A stretch of 64,000 nucleotides of DNA from Betaproteobacteria bacterium Ga0077532. GTDB taxonomy: Bacteria; Pseudomonadota; Gammaproteobacteria; Burkholderiales; Ga0077523. The notes under the pieces were generated by a model. It was not told the origin of the DNA. It made no database searches and worked only from the letters and a program-made list of their open reading frames with translations. The stretch's first letter is position 1. Each line of letters opens with the position of its first letter. The translations under genes and the position numbers were made by a program. The stretch spans positions 38,886 to 102,885 of the forward strand of contig LNEE01000036.1 in NCBI GenBank assembly GCA_001464895.1, in the 5' to 3' direction. Shown piece after piece: positions 42,738-52,050 of this stretch.

Positions 42738-44003
42738 ATGACCTCCTTCTTCCATATCCGACGCCTTGCCCTCTGGGCCATCACCGCCCTGGTGATGATC
42801 GCCCTGCCCCTCCTGCTCACGCAGAGCTTCGCCATCTCGATGCTGTCGCAGATGGGCATCGCAGTAATCTTCGCGCTCTCGTACAACATGCTGCTGGGTC
42901 AGACCGGCATGCTGTCGTTCGGGCACGCGGTGTACTTCGGCCTCGGCGCATTCTTCTCGGCGCACGCGCTCAACATGATCGGTGCCGGCAATCTCGGATT
43001 GCCGGTCACGTTCCTGCCGCTCGTGGGCGGGGTCGCCGGTCTCGCCTTCGGCGTGGTGTTCGGCTACGTGACGACCAAGCACTCCGGTACGCCGTTCGCG
43101 ATGATCTCCCTCGGCATCGCCGAGATGGTCGCGGCCTGCTCGCTGATGTTCCCGAGCTTCTTCGGCGGTGAAGGCGGCATCTCGACCGACCGCGTGGTCG
43201 GCGAAGCCGTGATGGGCATCACCTACGGCCAGGGCCGGCAGGTGTACTACCTGATCGCCGGCTGGTGCTTCGTGTGCATGATCGCCATGTTCGCGCTGAC
43301 GCAGACACCGCTCGGCCGGATGGCCAACGCGGTCCGCGACAACGCGGAGCGCGCCCGCTTCGTCGGCTACAACCCGACCCGCGTGCGCTACACGATGCTG
43401 ATCCTGTCGTCGTTCTTCGCCGGCATCGCAGGCGGGCTCGCGGTCATCAACTACGAGTTGGTGACGGCCGAGAGCCTCGGCGTGGTGGCGTCTGGCAACG
43501 TGCTGCTGATGTCGTTCATCGGTGGCGTGGGCCACTTCTTCGGCCCGATCATCGGCGCCGTGCTCGTCACGTACCTGCAGTCGGCGCTGTCGAACTACAC
43601 CCTCGCATGGCTGCTGTACTTCGGGCTCTTCTTCCTGGTGATGATCCTGTTCGCCCCCGGCGGCATCGCGAGCCTGCTGGCGATGCACAAGCCGGCGTGG
43701 GATGTCGGGCAGCTGAGGCGCCTGGTGCCGTCGTACATCGCCGCCGGTGCCGCCTCGCTCGTGATCCTCGCGGGGTTGATCACGTTGATCGAGATGATCT
43801 ACCAGGTCGAGACCAAGAAGGAGCAGTCCGGCACGGTGATGAATCTCTTCGGCCTCACCTTCGACGCTGCCAACGCCGGCCCCTGGATCGGCTCCCTCGC
43901 CACCATGGCCGTGGGTGCCGCGCTCCTCTGGGGCGCCTCCCGCCTGGTGCGGGCAAGCTGGCAGCAGGTCACGATCGCCATCAACGCAAAACGGGGAGCC
44001 TGA
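42738..44003 (+). CDS. livM: ABC transporter permease LivM
   Basis: A 421-residue inner-membrane permease. ALSYNMLLGQTGMLSFGHAV and the coupling segment LMSFIGGVGHFFGPIIGAVL are characteristic. It has about ten helices and an extended C-terminal part with two further helices and a loop of roughly 50 residues (VETKKEQSGTVMNLFG) that ordinary LivM proteins lack. It forms the membrane channel with LivH. The next gene starts 1 nt after its stop. Confidence 0.92.
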   Translation: MTSFFHIRRLALWAITALVMIALPLLLTQSFAISMLSQMGIAVIFALSYNMLLGQTGMLSFGHAVYFGLGAFFSAHALNMIGAGNLGLPVTFLPLVGGVAGLAFGVVFGYVTTKHSGTPFAMISLGIAEMVAACSLMFPSFFGGEGGISTDRVVGEAVMGITYGQGRQVYYLIAGWCFVCMIAMFALTQTPLGRMANAVRDNAERARFVGYNPTRVRYTMLILSSFFAGIAGGLAVINYELVTAESLGVVASGNVLLMSFIGGVGHFFGPIIGAVLVTYLQSALSNYTLAWLLYFGLFFLVMILFAPGGIASLLAMHKPAWDVGQLRRLVPSYIAAGAASLVILAGLITLIEMIYQVETKKEQSGTVMNLFGLTFDAANAGPWIGSLATMAVGAALLWGASRLVRASWQQVTIAINAKRGA

Positions 44004-44004
44004 G

Positions 44005-44754
44005 ATGCCCGCCGCCCTCGAACTGCGCGACGTCCGCAAGAGCTTCGGCAAGACCGCGATCATCAACGGTGTGAACCTCGCCATCGAGAAGGGCGAGCGG
44101 CACGCAGTGATCGGTCCCAACGGCGCCGGAAAGTCGACCCTCTTCAACCTGATCAGCGGCCGCTTCCCCGTGACGTCGGGCACGATCTCGCTGAACGATC
44201 GCGAGATCACCGGTCTGCCGCCCCAGGACATCAGCCGCCGCGGCCTCGCCCGCAGCTTCCAGATCACCAACATCTTCCCGAAGCTGTCCGTCTTCGAGAA
44301 CATCCGCTGCGCCGTGCTGTGGGCCACGGGCCACCGCTATTCGTTCTGGCAGCGCGTCGGCGGTCTCCGCGACGTCACGGAACGCTGCGACGAACTGGTC
44401 CAGCAGATCAACCTCGGCAAGCGTCGCGACACGCCGGCGGGCGTGCTCTCGTATGCAGAGCAGCGGGCGCTCGAGATCGGCGTGACCATCGCCGGGGGCG
44501 CCGACGTGATCCTGCTCGACGAACCCACGGCCGGCATGAGCAACACCGAAACCGCCGATGCGGTCGCGCTGATCCGCAGCGTGACGGTGGGCAAGACGCT
44601 CGTGATGGTGGAACACGACATGAGCGTGGTCTTCGGCCTCGCGGATCGCATCTCGGTGCTGGTGTACGGGCAGGTCATCGCCACCGGCACCCCGCAGGAG
44701 ATCCGCGGCAACAAGGCCGTTCAGGAAGCCTACCTCGGGACGGAGCAACACTGA
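44005..44754 (+). CDS. livG: ABC transporter ATP-binding protein LivG
   Basis: A 249-residue ATPase: Walker A GPNGAGKST, Q-loop in LARSFQITNIFPKLSVFENI, a signature region LSYAEQRALEIGVTIAGGAD (LSYAEQ in place of LSGGQ), Walker B VILLDEPTAG and the H-loop VEHDMSVV. The LSYAEQR form and the extra helical insert are typical of LivG. It drives transport together with LivF. The spacing of 1 nt on both sides shows tight coupling. Confidence 0.93.
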   Translation: MPAALELRDVRKSFGKTAIINGVNLAIEKGERHAVIGPNGAGKSTLFNLISGRFPVTSGTISLNDREITGLPPQDISRRGLARSFQITNIFPKLSVFENIRCAVLWATGHRYSFWQRVGGLRDVTERCDELVQQINLGKRRDTPAGVLSYAEQRALEIGVTIAGGADVILLDEPTAGMSNTETADAVALIRSVTVGKTLVMVEHDMSVVFGLADRISVLVYGQVIATGTPQEIRGNKAVQEAYLGTEQH

Positions 44755-44755
44755 C

Positions 44756-45451
44756 ATGCTCGAAGTCAAGGATCTCCACGCCTACTACGGCAAGAGTCAC
44801 ATCCTCCACGGGGTGCACCTGTCCGTCCGCCAGGGCGAGATCGTGAGCCTGCTGGGGCGCAACGGCGTCGGCCGATCGACCACGATCAAGGCGATCATGG
44901 GTCAGGTCCAGTCCAGCGGCTCGGTGCAGTTCAAGGGCGAGGAGCTGATGGGGAAGAAGGCCTACATGGTGGCGCGCAAGGGTCTGGGCTACGTGCCCGA
45001 GAATCGCGACATCTTCCCTTCGCTCACCGTGCGCCAGAACCTCCTCCTGGGCCAGAAGGGCCGCAAGGAATCCGGTCGCTGGAGCATGGAGGACATGTTC
45101 AACATCTTCCCGCGGCTGCGCGAGCGCGCCGAGGCTCCCGCGGGCGTGATGTCCGGCGGGGAGCAGCAGATGCTCACGCTCTGCCGCACGCTGATGGGCG
45201 ACCCCGATCTCGTCATGATCGACGAGCCCACCGAAGGTCTCGCGCCGAAGATCGTCGACCAGGTGGCGAACCTCTTCGACGAGATCTCCAAGCGCGGTAT
45301 CTCCATCCTGCTCGTGGAGCAGAAGCTCACGATCGCCCTGCGCATCTCGCAGCGCGTGTACGTGATGGGCCACGGGCAGATCGTGTTCGAAGGTTCGCCT
45401 GATGACCTCCGTGCGAACGAGGCCGTGCGCAAGGAATGGCTGGAGGTTTGA
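44756..45451 (+). CDS. livF: ABC transporter ATP-binding protein LivF, Walker A Lys replaced by Arg
   Basis: A 231-residue ATPase with signature MSGGEQQMLTLCRTLM, Walker B VMIDEPTEGL and a final VYVMGHGQIVFEG segment, as in LivF. The Walker A loop reads GRNGVGRSTT (34-43): the lysine that contacts the ATP phosphates is Arg40 (codon CGA at 44871-44873). LivG keeps its lysine, so the pair may have one strong and one weak ATP site. A similar Arg form is, from memory, found in some betaproteobacterial LivF-like proteins, so this may be a subfamily trait. Confidence 0.92.
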   Translation: MLEVKDLHAYYGKSHILHGVHLSVRQGEIVSLLGRNGVGRSTTIKAIMGQVQSSGSVQFKGEELMGKKAYMVARKGLGYVPENRDIFPSLTVRQNLLLGQKGRKESGRWSMEDMFNIFPRLRERAEAPAGVMSGGEQQMLTLCRTLMGDPDLVMIDEPTEGLAPKIVDQVANLFDEISKRGISILLVEQKLTIALRISQRVYVMGHGQIVFEGSPDDLRANEAVRKEWLEV

Positions 45452-45455
45452 TGCT

Positions 45456-46514
45456 TCAGGGGGCGCCGGTCGCGTCGCCGGTCGGCTCGCTGCCGACTGC
45501 CCCCTGCGTAGTCTCCTCGGTGTCGTACTCGCCCCCGTACTCCGTCTCGAACGCCTGCGCGTCGTAGCCCTGCGACGCCAGCCAGCGGACCATCACCGGC
45601 ACGTAGCCGTGGGTCACGAACACGCGGGTGGCGCCCGTGGCGGCGATCGCCTGCTGCAGCCCGGGCCAGTCGGCGTGGTCCGACAGCACGAAGCCCCGAT
45701 CCACCGAGCGCCGCCGCCGCGCGCCGCGGAGTTGCATCCAGCCCGACGCGAACGCATCGCCGGCATCCCCGAAACGCGCGAGCCACGACGTCCCCTGGGC
45801 CGATGGCGGTGCGATCACCAATGCGCGGCGCAGCGATGCCTTGTCCGCGATCTCCGACACCAGTTGCGTGGCGGGAAGCGGCACGCCCGACGATCGATAC
45901 GCCTCGTTCAGCGCCTGCACGGCGCCGTGGCAGACGATCGGACCGATGCCGGCATCGACGCCCGCCAGGATGCGCTGCGCCTTCCCGAACGAGTAGGCGT
46001 ACACCACGCTCGCGCGTCCGGCGTCGGCATTGCCGCGCCACCATGCATCGATCTCCGCGAGGAGCGTCGCGTGTGACTGCCAGCGATAGACCGGCAGACC
46101 GAAGGTCGACTCCGTGACGAAGACGTGGGCCCGTACCGGCTCGAAGGGCGCACACGTCGGATCGGGCCCCACCTTGTAGTCGCCGGAGAGCGCCCAGACC
46201 TCGCCGCGGTGCTCGATGCGCACCTGGGCGGACCCCAGTACGTGTCCGGCCGGATGCAATGAGACCCGCACGCCGTTGATCATCACCGGTTCGCCGTACG
46301 CTGCGCACTGGAGGCTGACGTCGCCCAGTCGCCGCTTGAGCACCTGCTCGCCCGCAGAGTTGGCGAGGTATCGCGCGTGACCGCGCCGCGCGTGGTCGGC
46401 GTGGGCATGTGTGATGACCGCGCGGTCGACCGGGCGCCAGGGGTCGACGTAGAAGTCGCCGGCTTCGCAGTACAGCCCGCGATCGGTCTGGCGGACGAGA
46501 TCGGGTCGGGTCAT
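45456..46514 (-). CDS. Ligase-associated DNA exonuclease (metallo-beta-lactamase fold)
   Basis: A 352-residue metallo-beta-lactamase/beta-CASP nuclease. The metal motif is THAHADHARRGH (His36, His38, Asp40, His41), with LHPAGHVLGSAQVRIEHRGE, WALSGDYKVG and the beta-CASP part SVDRGFVLSDHADWPGLQQA following. It matches the family of exonucleases usually encoded beside an ATP-dependent DNA ligase and a DEXH helicase. Here those partners lie about 10 kb away (56.7-61.1 kb). It is thought to process DNA ends before ligation. Convergent with livF; a hairpin lies ahead of it. Confidence 0.88.
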   Translation of the reverse strand: MTRPDLVRQTDRGLYCEAGDFYVDPWRPVDRAVITHAHADHARRGHARYLANSAGEQVLKRRLGDVSLQCAAYGEPVMINGVRVSLHPAGHVLGSAQVRIEHRGEVWALSGDYKVGPDPTCAPFEPVRAHVFVTESTFGLPVYRWQSHATLLAEIDAWWRGNADAGRASVVYAYSFGKAQRILAGVDAGIGPIVCHGAVQALNEAYRSSGVPLPATQLVSEIADKASLRRALVIAPPSAQGTSWLARFGDAGDAFASGWMQLRGARRRRSVDRGFVLSDHADWPGLQQAIAATGATRVFVTHGYVPVMVRWLASQGYDAQAFETEYGGEYDTEETTQGAVGSEPTGDATGAP

Positions 46515-46542
46515 GCCTTCGATGCGAGGCTGTAGAAACGAG

Positions 46543-46564
46543 CACGGCGCCCGAAGGCGCCGTG
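46543..46564 (-). terminator. Hairpin after transaldolase
   Basis: A perfect 9-bp stem with a 4-nt loop, CACGGCGCC-CGAA-GGCGCCGTG, lies 33 nt downstream of the transaldolase stop on its strand. Only a short T-containing stretch (CTCGTTTC) follows, so termination may be partial. Confidence 0.6.
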
Positions 46565-46597
46565 GCGGAATGCAGACTGGCAGGACATCCGGCGCCG

Positions 46598-47701
46598 TTA
46601 CTTCACGGCGTCGAGCAGCGCTGCGTACGCGTCGTCGAAGAGCTTCAGGCCTTCGGTCTGCAGCTGTTCGCCCACGGCCACGGGGTCGATACCCAGCGCC
46701 TGCAGGTCTGCGAGGACGACCTTCGCATCGTCTACGCCGTCGCTGATCGAAAGCACAGGATTGCCGTGATCGCGCAGCGCAGCGAGGGTCGCGTCGGGCA
46801 GCGTGTTGATGGTCTCGGGCCCCACGAGCGGCTCCACGTACAGGAGGTCGGGATACGACGGATTCTTGGTGCTCGTGCTCGCCCAGAGCAGGTACTGCGG
46901 GCGGGCGCCCGCGGCTCGCAGGCCGGCGAACGGAGCACCGAACGCTTCGACATAGCGCTGATAGGCGATCTTCCCGATGGCCACCGCGGCCTTGCCGCGA
47001 AGCGCGAGGGCTTCCGGTGTCCCGATGGCGTCGAGCCGTTTGTCGACCAGCGAATCGATCCGGCTCATGAAGAAGCTCGCGACAGCCTTCGGGCGGGAGA
47101 CATCACCACCCGCTGATCGAAGGCGCTCGAGCCCGCGCTGGTAGGCCGCGAAGATGCGATCCATCTGCGGGAGCGAGAAGAGCAGCGTGATGTTCACGCT
47201 GATCCCTTCGGCGATGCAGTCCTCGAAGGCCTGTGCGCCCTCTGGCGTACCGGGGATCTTGATGAGGACGTTGTCGCGGGCGACTTCCGCCTTCAGGCGT
47301 CGCGCCGCGGCGAGGGTCCCGGCGGCGTCCGCCGCGAGGCGCGGCGACACTTCCAGACTCACGAAGCCATCGTCGCCGCGGGTCGCATCGAACACGCTCC
47401 GCATCACGTCGCACGCCGCCTGGACGTCGCCGACGGCGAGGCGCTCGTAGCGGCGCTCGGCATCCGGCTCGGTGCTCCGCAGCGCGTCGAGCGCACCACG
47501 GTAGGCATCGCCGTTGGCGATGGCGTTGCGGAAGATGGCAGGGTTGGTGGTGATGCCGGTGGCTTCTCCGGCACCGACCATGCGGGCGAGTTCGCCGCTC
47601 TGGATGAAACCGCGCGAGAGGTTGTCGAGCCAGATGCTCTGGCCGATCGCTCGCAATCGCTTGAAGGGGTTGCCTTGCGAGCTGGAAATCGAGGAGGACA
47701 T
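46598..47701 (-). CDS. tal: Transaldolase
   Basis: A 367-residue transaldolase of the longer bacterial class. It has SIWLDNLSRGFIQSGELARM, GITTNPAIFRNAIANGDAY, the Schiff-base lysine Lys148 in NVLIKIPGTPEGAQAFE, SVNITLLFSLPQMDRI and LLWASTSTKNPSYPDLLYVE. It moves a dihydroxyacetone unit between sugar phosphates in the pentose phosphate pathway. It starts 15 nt after the PII gene on the same strand, so the two may share a transcript. Confidence 0.94.
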   Translation of the reverse strand: MSSSISSSQGNPFKRLRAIGQSIWLDNLSRGFIQSGELARMVGAGEATGITTNPAIFRNAIANGDAYRGALDALRSTEPDAERRYERLAVGDVQAACDVMRSVFDATRGDDGFVSLEVSPRLAADAAGTLAAARRLKAEVARDNVLIKIPGTPEGAQAFEDCIAEGISVNITLLFSLPQMDRIFAAYQRGLERLRSAGGDVSRPKAVASFFMSRIDSLVDKRLDAIGTPEALALRGKAAVAIGKIAYQRYVEAFGAPFAGLRAAGARPQYLLWASTSTKNPSYPDLLYVEPLVGPETINTLPDATLAALRDHGNPVLSISDGVDDAKVVLADLQALGIDPVAVGEQLQTEGLKLFDDAYAALLDAVK

Positions 47702-47716
47702 CGCGGTGGAGGCTCC

Positions 47717-48079
<363 letters not shown>

Positions 48080-48184
48080 TCAACCGGGCGGAGTATAGAC
48101 CGTGAAGCGGGTCCGGCGGCGCCGAAAGCCCTGTGGAGCCTTTGGTCCATACGCCTGGACCGCGCCGAACCGATCAGCGTCCTG

Positions 48185-49165
48185 CTATAGGAAATCACCG
48201 GCCAGCGCGTCGATGCGCTCCAGATCGCGGGCAACCGCGATCACGATGTCGTCGAGCTTCATGTCGAGGCCCAGGCTTTCCACCGTGTCGCTCACTGCGC
48301 GGGTCGGGGCGTCGAAGCACGTGGCGGGCAGATCCTCGGGGAGCGGCATCGCGGCACTGGCAGCGTGCGACAGGACTGCGTCGTGCAGGTGGTCCGCCAG
48401 AAGCACCAACAGCGTGGAGACGGCTGCATCGAGGGCGAGACCATCGTGGTGTCGCCGCGCGGCCTCGGCCAGTTCGGTGGGCGCCCCGCAGGAGATCAGC
48501 AGTTCCTCGCCCAGGCAGGTGTGCGCCTCCACGAACTCGCGGTACAGAGGTGTGCCCTTGCACATGCCGGCGCGGATGAAGCGGGCCATCGGTTCCGGCA
48601 GTGCGCTGCAGAGCGCGAGCGTGCCGACATCGTGCAGCAGGCCACCCGCGTACGCCATCCCGGGCACACCGCCCTCGAGGTGCAGCGCGCGCGCCATCTC
48701 GTGGGCGCAGAACGCCGTGCGGAGGTACTCGTGCCACAGACCGCGCAGCAGGCGCCGGTCGGGCATCGTGGTCGATTTGCGCATCCAGATGGCGGCAAGT
48801 TGGGCGAGTGCGACGCGTAGCGCGGTCTGGAGGCCCAGACGCATCACCGCGGTACGGATGTCGAGGATCGGTCGACCCGAACCGGCGAAGACCGCAGCGT
48901 TCGCCAAGCCAAGGATGCGAGCCGTGAGGATCGGGTCGCTCTCGATGATCTCGACCACCTGCGATGGCGCTGCGCCGTCCTCCGGGTCCACGGTGATCAG
49001 CCGGATCGCCAGAGGCGAGATCGGCAGCACGAGATCACCCCCCTGGACGAGGCGGTGCCAGTTGAGGAAAAGGTCGGAAAGCTTCCATTCGTCGTCCGGC
49101 GCCAGGAGTGGCTGGGCGAAGGGCTCGATCACCCGGGCCGTCTCGGTCTGTACCGTCGTCTGCAA
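48185..49165 (-). CDS. HDOD-domain signalling protein
   Basis: A 326-residue protein with an HDOD domain, a relative of HD phosphohydrolases. AYAGGLLHDVGTLALCSALP carries the HD pair, and EAHTCLGEELLISCGAPTELAEA is typical. The HDOD region spans about 45-260. Such proteins act in signalling and motility control; catalysis is not certain. The start is placed at a TTG at 49165 because GAGGAG lies 7-8 nt upstream; the alternative GTG at 49243 has no such site. Confidence 0.75.
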   Translation of the reverse strand: MQTTVQTETARVIEPFAQPLLAPDDEWKLSDLFLNWHRLVQGGDLVLPISPLAIRLITVDPEDGAAPSQVVEIIESDPILTARILGLANAAVFAGSGRPILDIRTAVMRLGLQTALRVALAQLAAIWMRKSTTMPDRRLLRGLWHEYLRTAFCAHEMARALHLEGGVPGMAYAGGLLHDVGTLALCSALPEPMARFIRAGMCKGTPLYREFVEAHTCLGEELLISCGAPTELAEAARRHHDGLALDAAVSTLLVLLADHLHDAVLSHAASAAMPLPEDLPATCFDAPTRAVSDTVESLGLDMKLDDIVIAVARDLERIDALAGDFL

Positions 49166-49289
49166 GTTCGTTCTCCTCGGTTCGCGGCCCGCCCGCACTG
49201 CAAAGCGTGCGCGCCCGGAGGGAGATAACGGTGCGGCTTGCACCCGCTTGAGAGACTCGCCGCCGTGCGCCAGCGCGCAGGGCTCGCGA

Positions 49290-50978
49290 TCAGGCCTGGA
49301 GAACGACTTCTTCGGAGACCGCCCCCGCGCGGTCGTGGCGGGCTGCGAGGTACAAGCGGCTGCCGCCCGGACCCCGGACGACCCACTCGAACTTCGCGCG
49401 GTCGGCGGTCGTGTCGCCGCCCCACCCCGACCACGCCGAGGGCGTCGACGACTTGTAGGCGCGGCCTTCCAGCTGGCCCGCCTCCATCCGCGCCGCGCCG
49501 GTCACCAATTCGACGCCGTCCGGCAGCGTGATCGTGCCGACGACGCCGCGGCAGAGCTTGTTCGCGAGGCCGCGCTTCGTCACGTACGTGGGCAGCCAGC
49601 CGGTGTTGTGCACCACGAGCCGCACCCGCCAGGTGTCGGGGCCGAGGGCCTCGACGTCCGCGCGGAAGAGTTCGAGTCGCGGCGAGACCAGCGCATGCCA
49701 GACGAGCCACGCCGGGAAGCGTGCCACCTCGCGCTCGAGCATCGCGTGGGGCGGATTGCTCCACGTGTAGAGGGCATTCCACCCACCCAGCTCGACCGGC
49801 CCCAGCTGCGGATGCTCGAACGGATACCACGGCACGAAGCCTTCGCCTTTCAGCGGACCGTCGTTCCAGGCGAGCAACGCGAGGTCGTCCTCGACCGGAT
49901 GCTCGCGGTACCACTCGATGAACGGGTAGTCCCCGATGCCGGCCTCGCGCTGCGGGCTCCAGATCTCGACCGTCCAGGAGAAGACGCCCGCGTGCTCGTA
50001 GAGCCAGTCGTCGAAGGAGCCGGTGATGACCTCCTTCGGGTGATAGCGGAAGTCGTGGAATACCGAGATGTTCGGATAGCCCGTGAGTTCGGTCCCCTTC
50101 GCGCCGAGCTTCCGGTAAGTCCACAGGTCCTCGGCCGGCAGGGTGTCGTCGGCCAGATGGGAGTACGGGCGCAGCAGTACGCCGCTGTAGGTATGGAACG
50201 CCACGCCACCGGTGATGTTCGGATGCGCCGCGATGAAGGCGACCGACGCCCGCACCTCCGGCTCCGAAGTCGGGAACGGACCGGCGCCATGCTGTTCGTG
50301 CTCCTGCCGCCAGTGCGCAGGGAAGTTCCGGTTGAGATCGAGCCCCTCACGGGTGACCTGCATGCCGATCGTGACGCCGTCGTGATCGTCGACGAAACCC
50401 TCGGGCAGCAACCGGTAGTAGGTCCCGCCGGTCTCGACCGGATCGCGGCGCACGAGCAGCCGCGGATCGCGATCGCTCACCTTCCACGGACCGTTGTCGT
50501 CGCGCAGGCGCATCGTGAGGACACGCCCGTCACCGTCGATATCCTCCCGGCGGAGCCCGCCCACGGGGGGCTCGTCGTACGGATACGGGCGCGTGGACGA
50601 TCGGATGAGCTTCGGGACATCGGCGAGCGCCCATTCGGCGCCGTCGGGGTTCAGGCGCGGCGCCACGTAGAAGGCACGCGTGTCGAGCACGCGGGTCACG
50701 TCGGGATCGCGGCCGTACTCCCGGGCGAGGTGCTGCAGGAAATAGAGGCATGCCATCGACCCGGCGACTTCGGTCGCGTGGATGTTGCCGTCGACCCAGA
50801 AGGCAGGCTTGTCCGCGGCCGGACCGGTACGGAAGCTGGTGGCAGTGACCGCCAGGATCTCGCGCCCTTCGTGGCTGTGTCCGATGGTCTCGATACTGAA
50901 GAGATCCGGATGATCGGCCACGAGCGCATGGAGCGCCGCGACCAGATCAGCGTGGCGGAGATAGCGATCGAAGGCCAC
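49290..50978 (-). CDS. M14-family zinc carboxypeptidase
   Basis: A 562-residue metallocarboxypeptidase. Zinc ligands are His67 and Glu70 in GNIHATEVAGS and His262 in GVAFHTYSG; the substrate-binding LNRNFPAHW (Asn/Arg near 216-217) and the catalytic Glu in SWTVEIWSP are present. No signal peptide is seen, suggesting a cytoplasmic peptidase. The C-terminal 150 residues form a separate beta-rich domain. It removes C-terminal residues from peptides; the preference is unknown. It lies 93 nt after the THX gene on the same strand. Confidence 0.88.
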   Translation of the reverse strand: MAFDRYLRHADLVAALHALVADHPDLFSIETIGHSHEGREILAVTATSFRTGPAADKPAFWVDGNIHATEVAGSMACLYFLQHLAREYGRDPDVTRVLDTRAFYVAPRLNPDGAEWALADVPKLIRSSTRPYPYDEPPVGGLRREDIDGDGRVLTMRLRDDNGPWKVSDRDPRLLVRRDPVETGGTYYRLLPEGFVDDHDGVTIGMQVTREGLDLNRNFPAHWRQEHEQHGAGPFPTSEPEVRASVAFIAAHPNITGGVAFHTYSGVLLRPYSHLADDTLPAEDLWTYRKLGAKGTELTGYPNISVFHDFRYHPKEVITGSFDDWLYEHAGVFSWTVEIWSPQREAGIGDYPFIEWYREHPVEDDLALLAWNDGPLKGEGFVPWYPFEHPQLGPVELGGWNALYTWSNPPHAMLEREVARFPAWLVWHALVSPRLELFRADVEALGPDTWRVRLVVHNTGWLPTYVTKRGLANKLCRGVVGTITLPDGVELVTGAARMEAGQLEGRAYKSSTPSAWSGWGGDTTADRAKFEWVVRGPGGSRLYLAARHDRAGAVSEEVVLQA

Positions 50979-51071
50979 GGTGCGAGGAGGATTGCAGGAA
51001 GACGAAGGAGTTGTTGCAGGGAGGCGCGCGGAGCCGGGCGATTCGGGCGCCCGACCCCGCGGCTGCCCGCC

Positions 51072-51200
51072 CTACTTCGCGCGGGGACGCAGCCCCGGCT
51101 TGAGAGGCGGCGGCGCCTTCTTGTTGCGTCCCGGACGGGTCTTGCCGTAGCTGCCGTTCTTGATCTTGCCCTTCCGTGTACGTACGTCGCCAGCGCCCAT
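51072..51200 (-). CDS. 30S ribosomal protein THX-like
   Basis: A 42-residue, strongly basic peptide. It begins MGAGDVRTRKGKIKNGSYGK, continues TRPGRNKKAPPP and ends RPRAK. The MGxGDxxTxxGKI...YGKTRP pattern is that of bTHX, a short peptide buried in the head of the 30S subunit. A CGAGGAG ribosome binding site lies 6 nt before the ATG. It is divergent from the DUF2726-like gene. Confidence 0.85.
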   Translation of the reverse strand: MGAGDVRTRKGKIKNGSYGKTRPGRNKKAPPPLKPGLRPRAK

Positions 51201-51314
51201 GTGTGCTCCTCGAGGTGGGTGGGTAGACCCTGGATTCTAAGGGAGACGACCGCCGAAAGGCAGGATCGTTGTCCGGCTACACTCGACCCCCTCGCCAACC
51301 ACCGCGCTAGAACC

Positions 51315-51968
51315 ATGGACTGGATGAACGTCGTGATCGGTTTCATCCTGATGGGCGCGGTGCTCATCGGGTGGTATCGGCTGATGCGGCACCTCAAGGG
51401 CGAGAGCGGCAGCGGCATGAAACTGGACCTCCCGAAGGGCAAGGCCCGCCGCGACGAGCGCGCCAACGAGCTCGAGCAGTTCGTCGCAACGCACCGCGTG
51501 GGCGGCGTGCCACCGCCGACGGAAGCGGCCACGGAAGCTGCGGACCAGACCATGGCCGCCTTGCCGCCGACGCCATCTCCGGCCAGCCCCACATCGGCAT
51601 CGCGGGCGTTGCCACCGGCATCTCCGACCGCCTCCCCGGCGGTGGCCAAAGCGACACCACTCCTGTCGGGCCCCGCGAAGCTCGCCTATCTCGTGTTCCG
51701 CACCGCCCTCCCCGATCACCTGGTGTTCGCCCGGGTCTCCCTCGGCGAGATCGTCGCGGATGCCGGAATCGCGCGCGGCCACGTCTTCACGCTCGTCGTC
51801 TGCCGCCCCGACCTCGCCGTCGTCGCCCTCGCAGATCTCGCGACGCCGGAAGGCCCTCCCGCCGCCGTGAGCACGACCCTCGCACGCGCCGGACTGCGTC
51901 ACGTCGTCATCGACCCGGCACGCCTGCCTCGGCGCGAAGCGGTCCGGTCGCTGCTCGCGCTCGATTGA
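51315..51968 (+). CDS. Membrane-anchored DUF2726-like protein
   Basis: A 217-residue protein: one N-terminal membrane helix (VVIGFILMGAVLIGWYRLM), a basic segment, a Pro/Ala/Ser/Thr-rich linker at about 75-120 and a C-terminal globular domain (LVFARVSLGEIVADAGIARG; VCRPDLAVVALADLATPEG; LRHVVIDPARLPRREAVRSL). The last part resembles DUF2726 domains, which have a restriction-endonuclease-like fold, though the catalytic acidic residues are not obvious. Function unknown. It lies 82 nt ahead of the FKBP gene. Confidence 0.65.
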   Translation: MDWMNVVIGFILMGAVLIGWYRLMRHLKGESGSGMKLDLPKGKARRDERANELEQFVATHRVGGVPPPTEAATEAADQTMAALPPTPSPASPTSASRALPPASPTASPAVAKATPLLSGPAKLAYLVFRTALPDHLVFARVSLGEIVADAGIARGHVFTLVVCRPDLAVVALADLATPEGPPAAVSTTLARAGLRHVVIDPARLPRREAVRSLLALD

Positions 51969-52050
51969 GTCAGGCCAGCCTGACGCGCCGGGACACTCCA
52001 CAGCCCCTGCGGTATCCTCGACCTCGATCATTCCTGCCCGGAGCATCGAC

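Noticed and set aside
48102..51314. Upstream part of a 1288-codon plus-strand open frame that ends with the DUF2726-like gene
   Set aside because: It runs antisense to the HDOD, M14 peptidase and THX genes, all with clear domains. Only the last 217 codons (from 51315) have a membrane helix and a protein-like domain.
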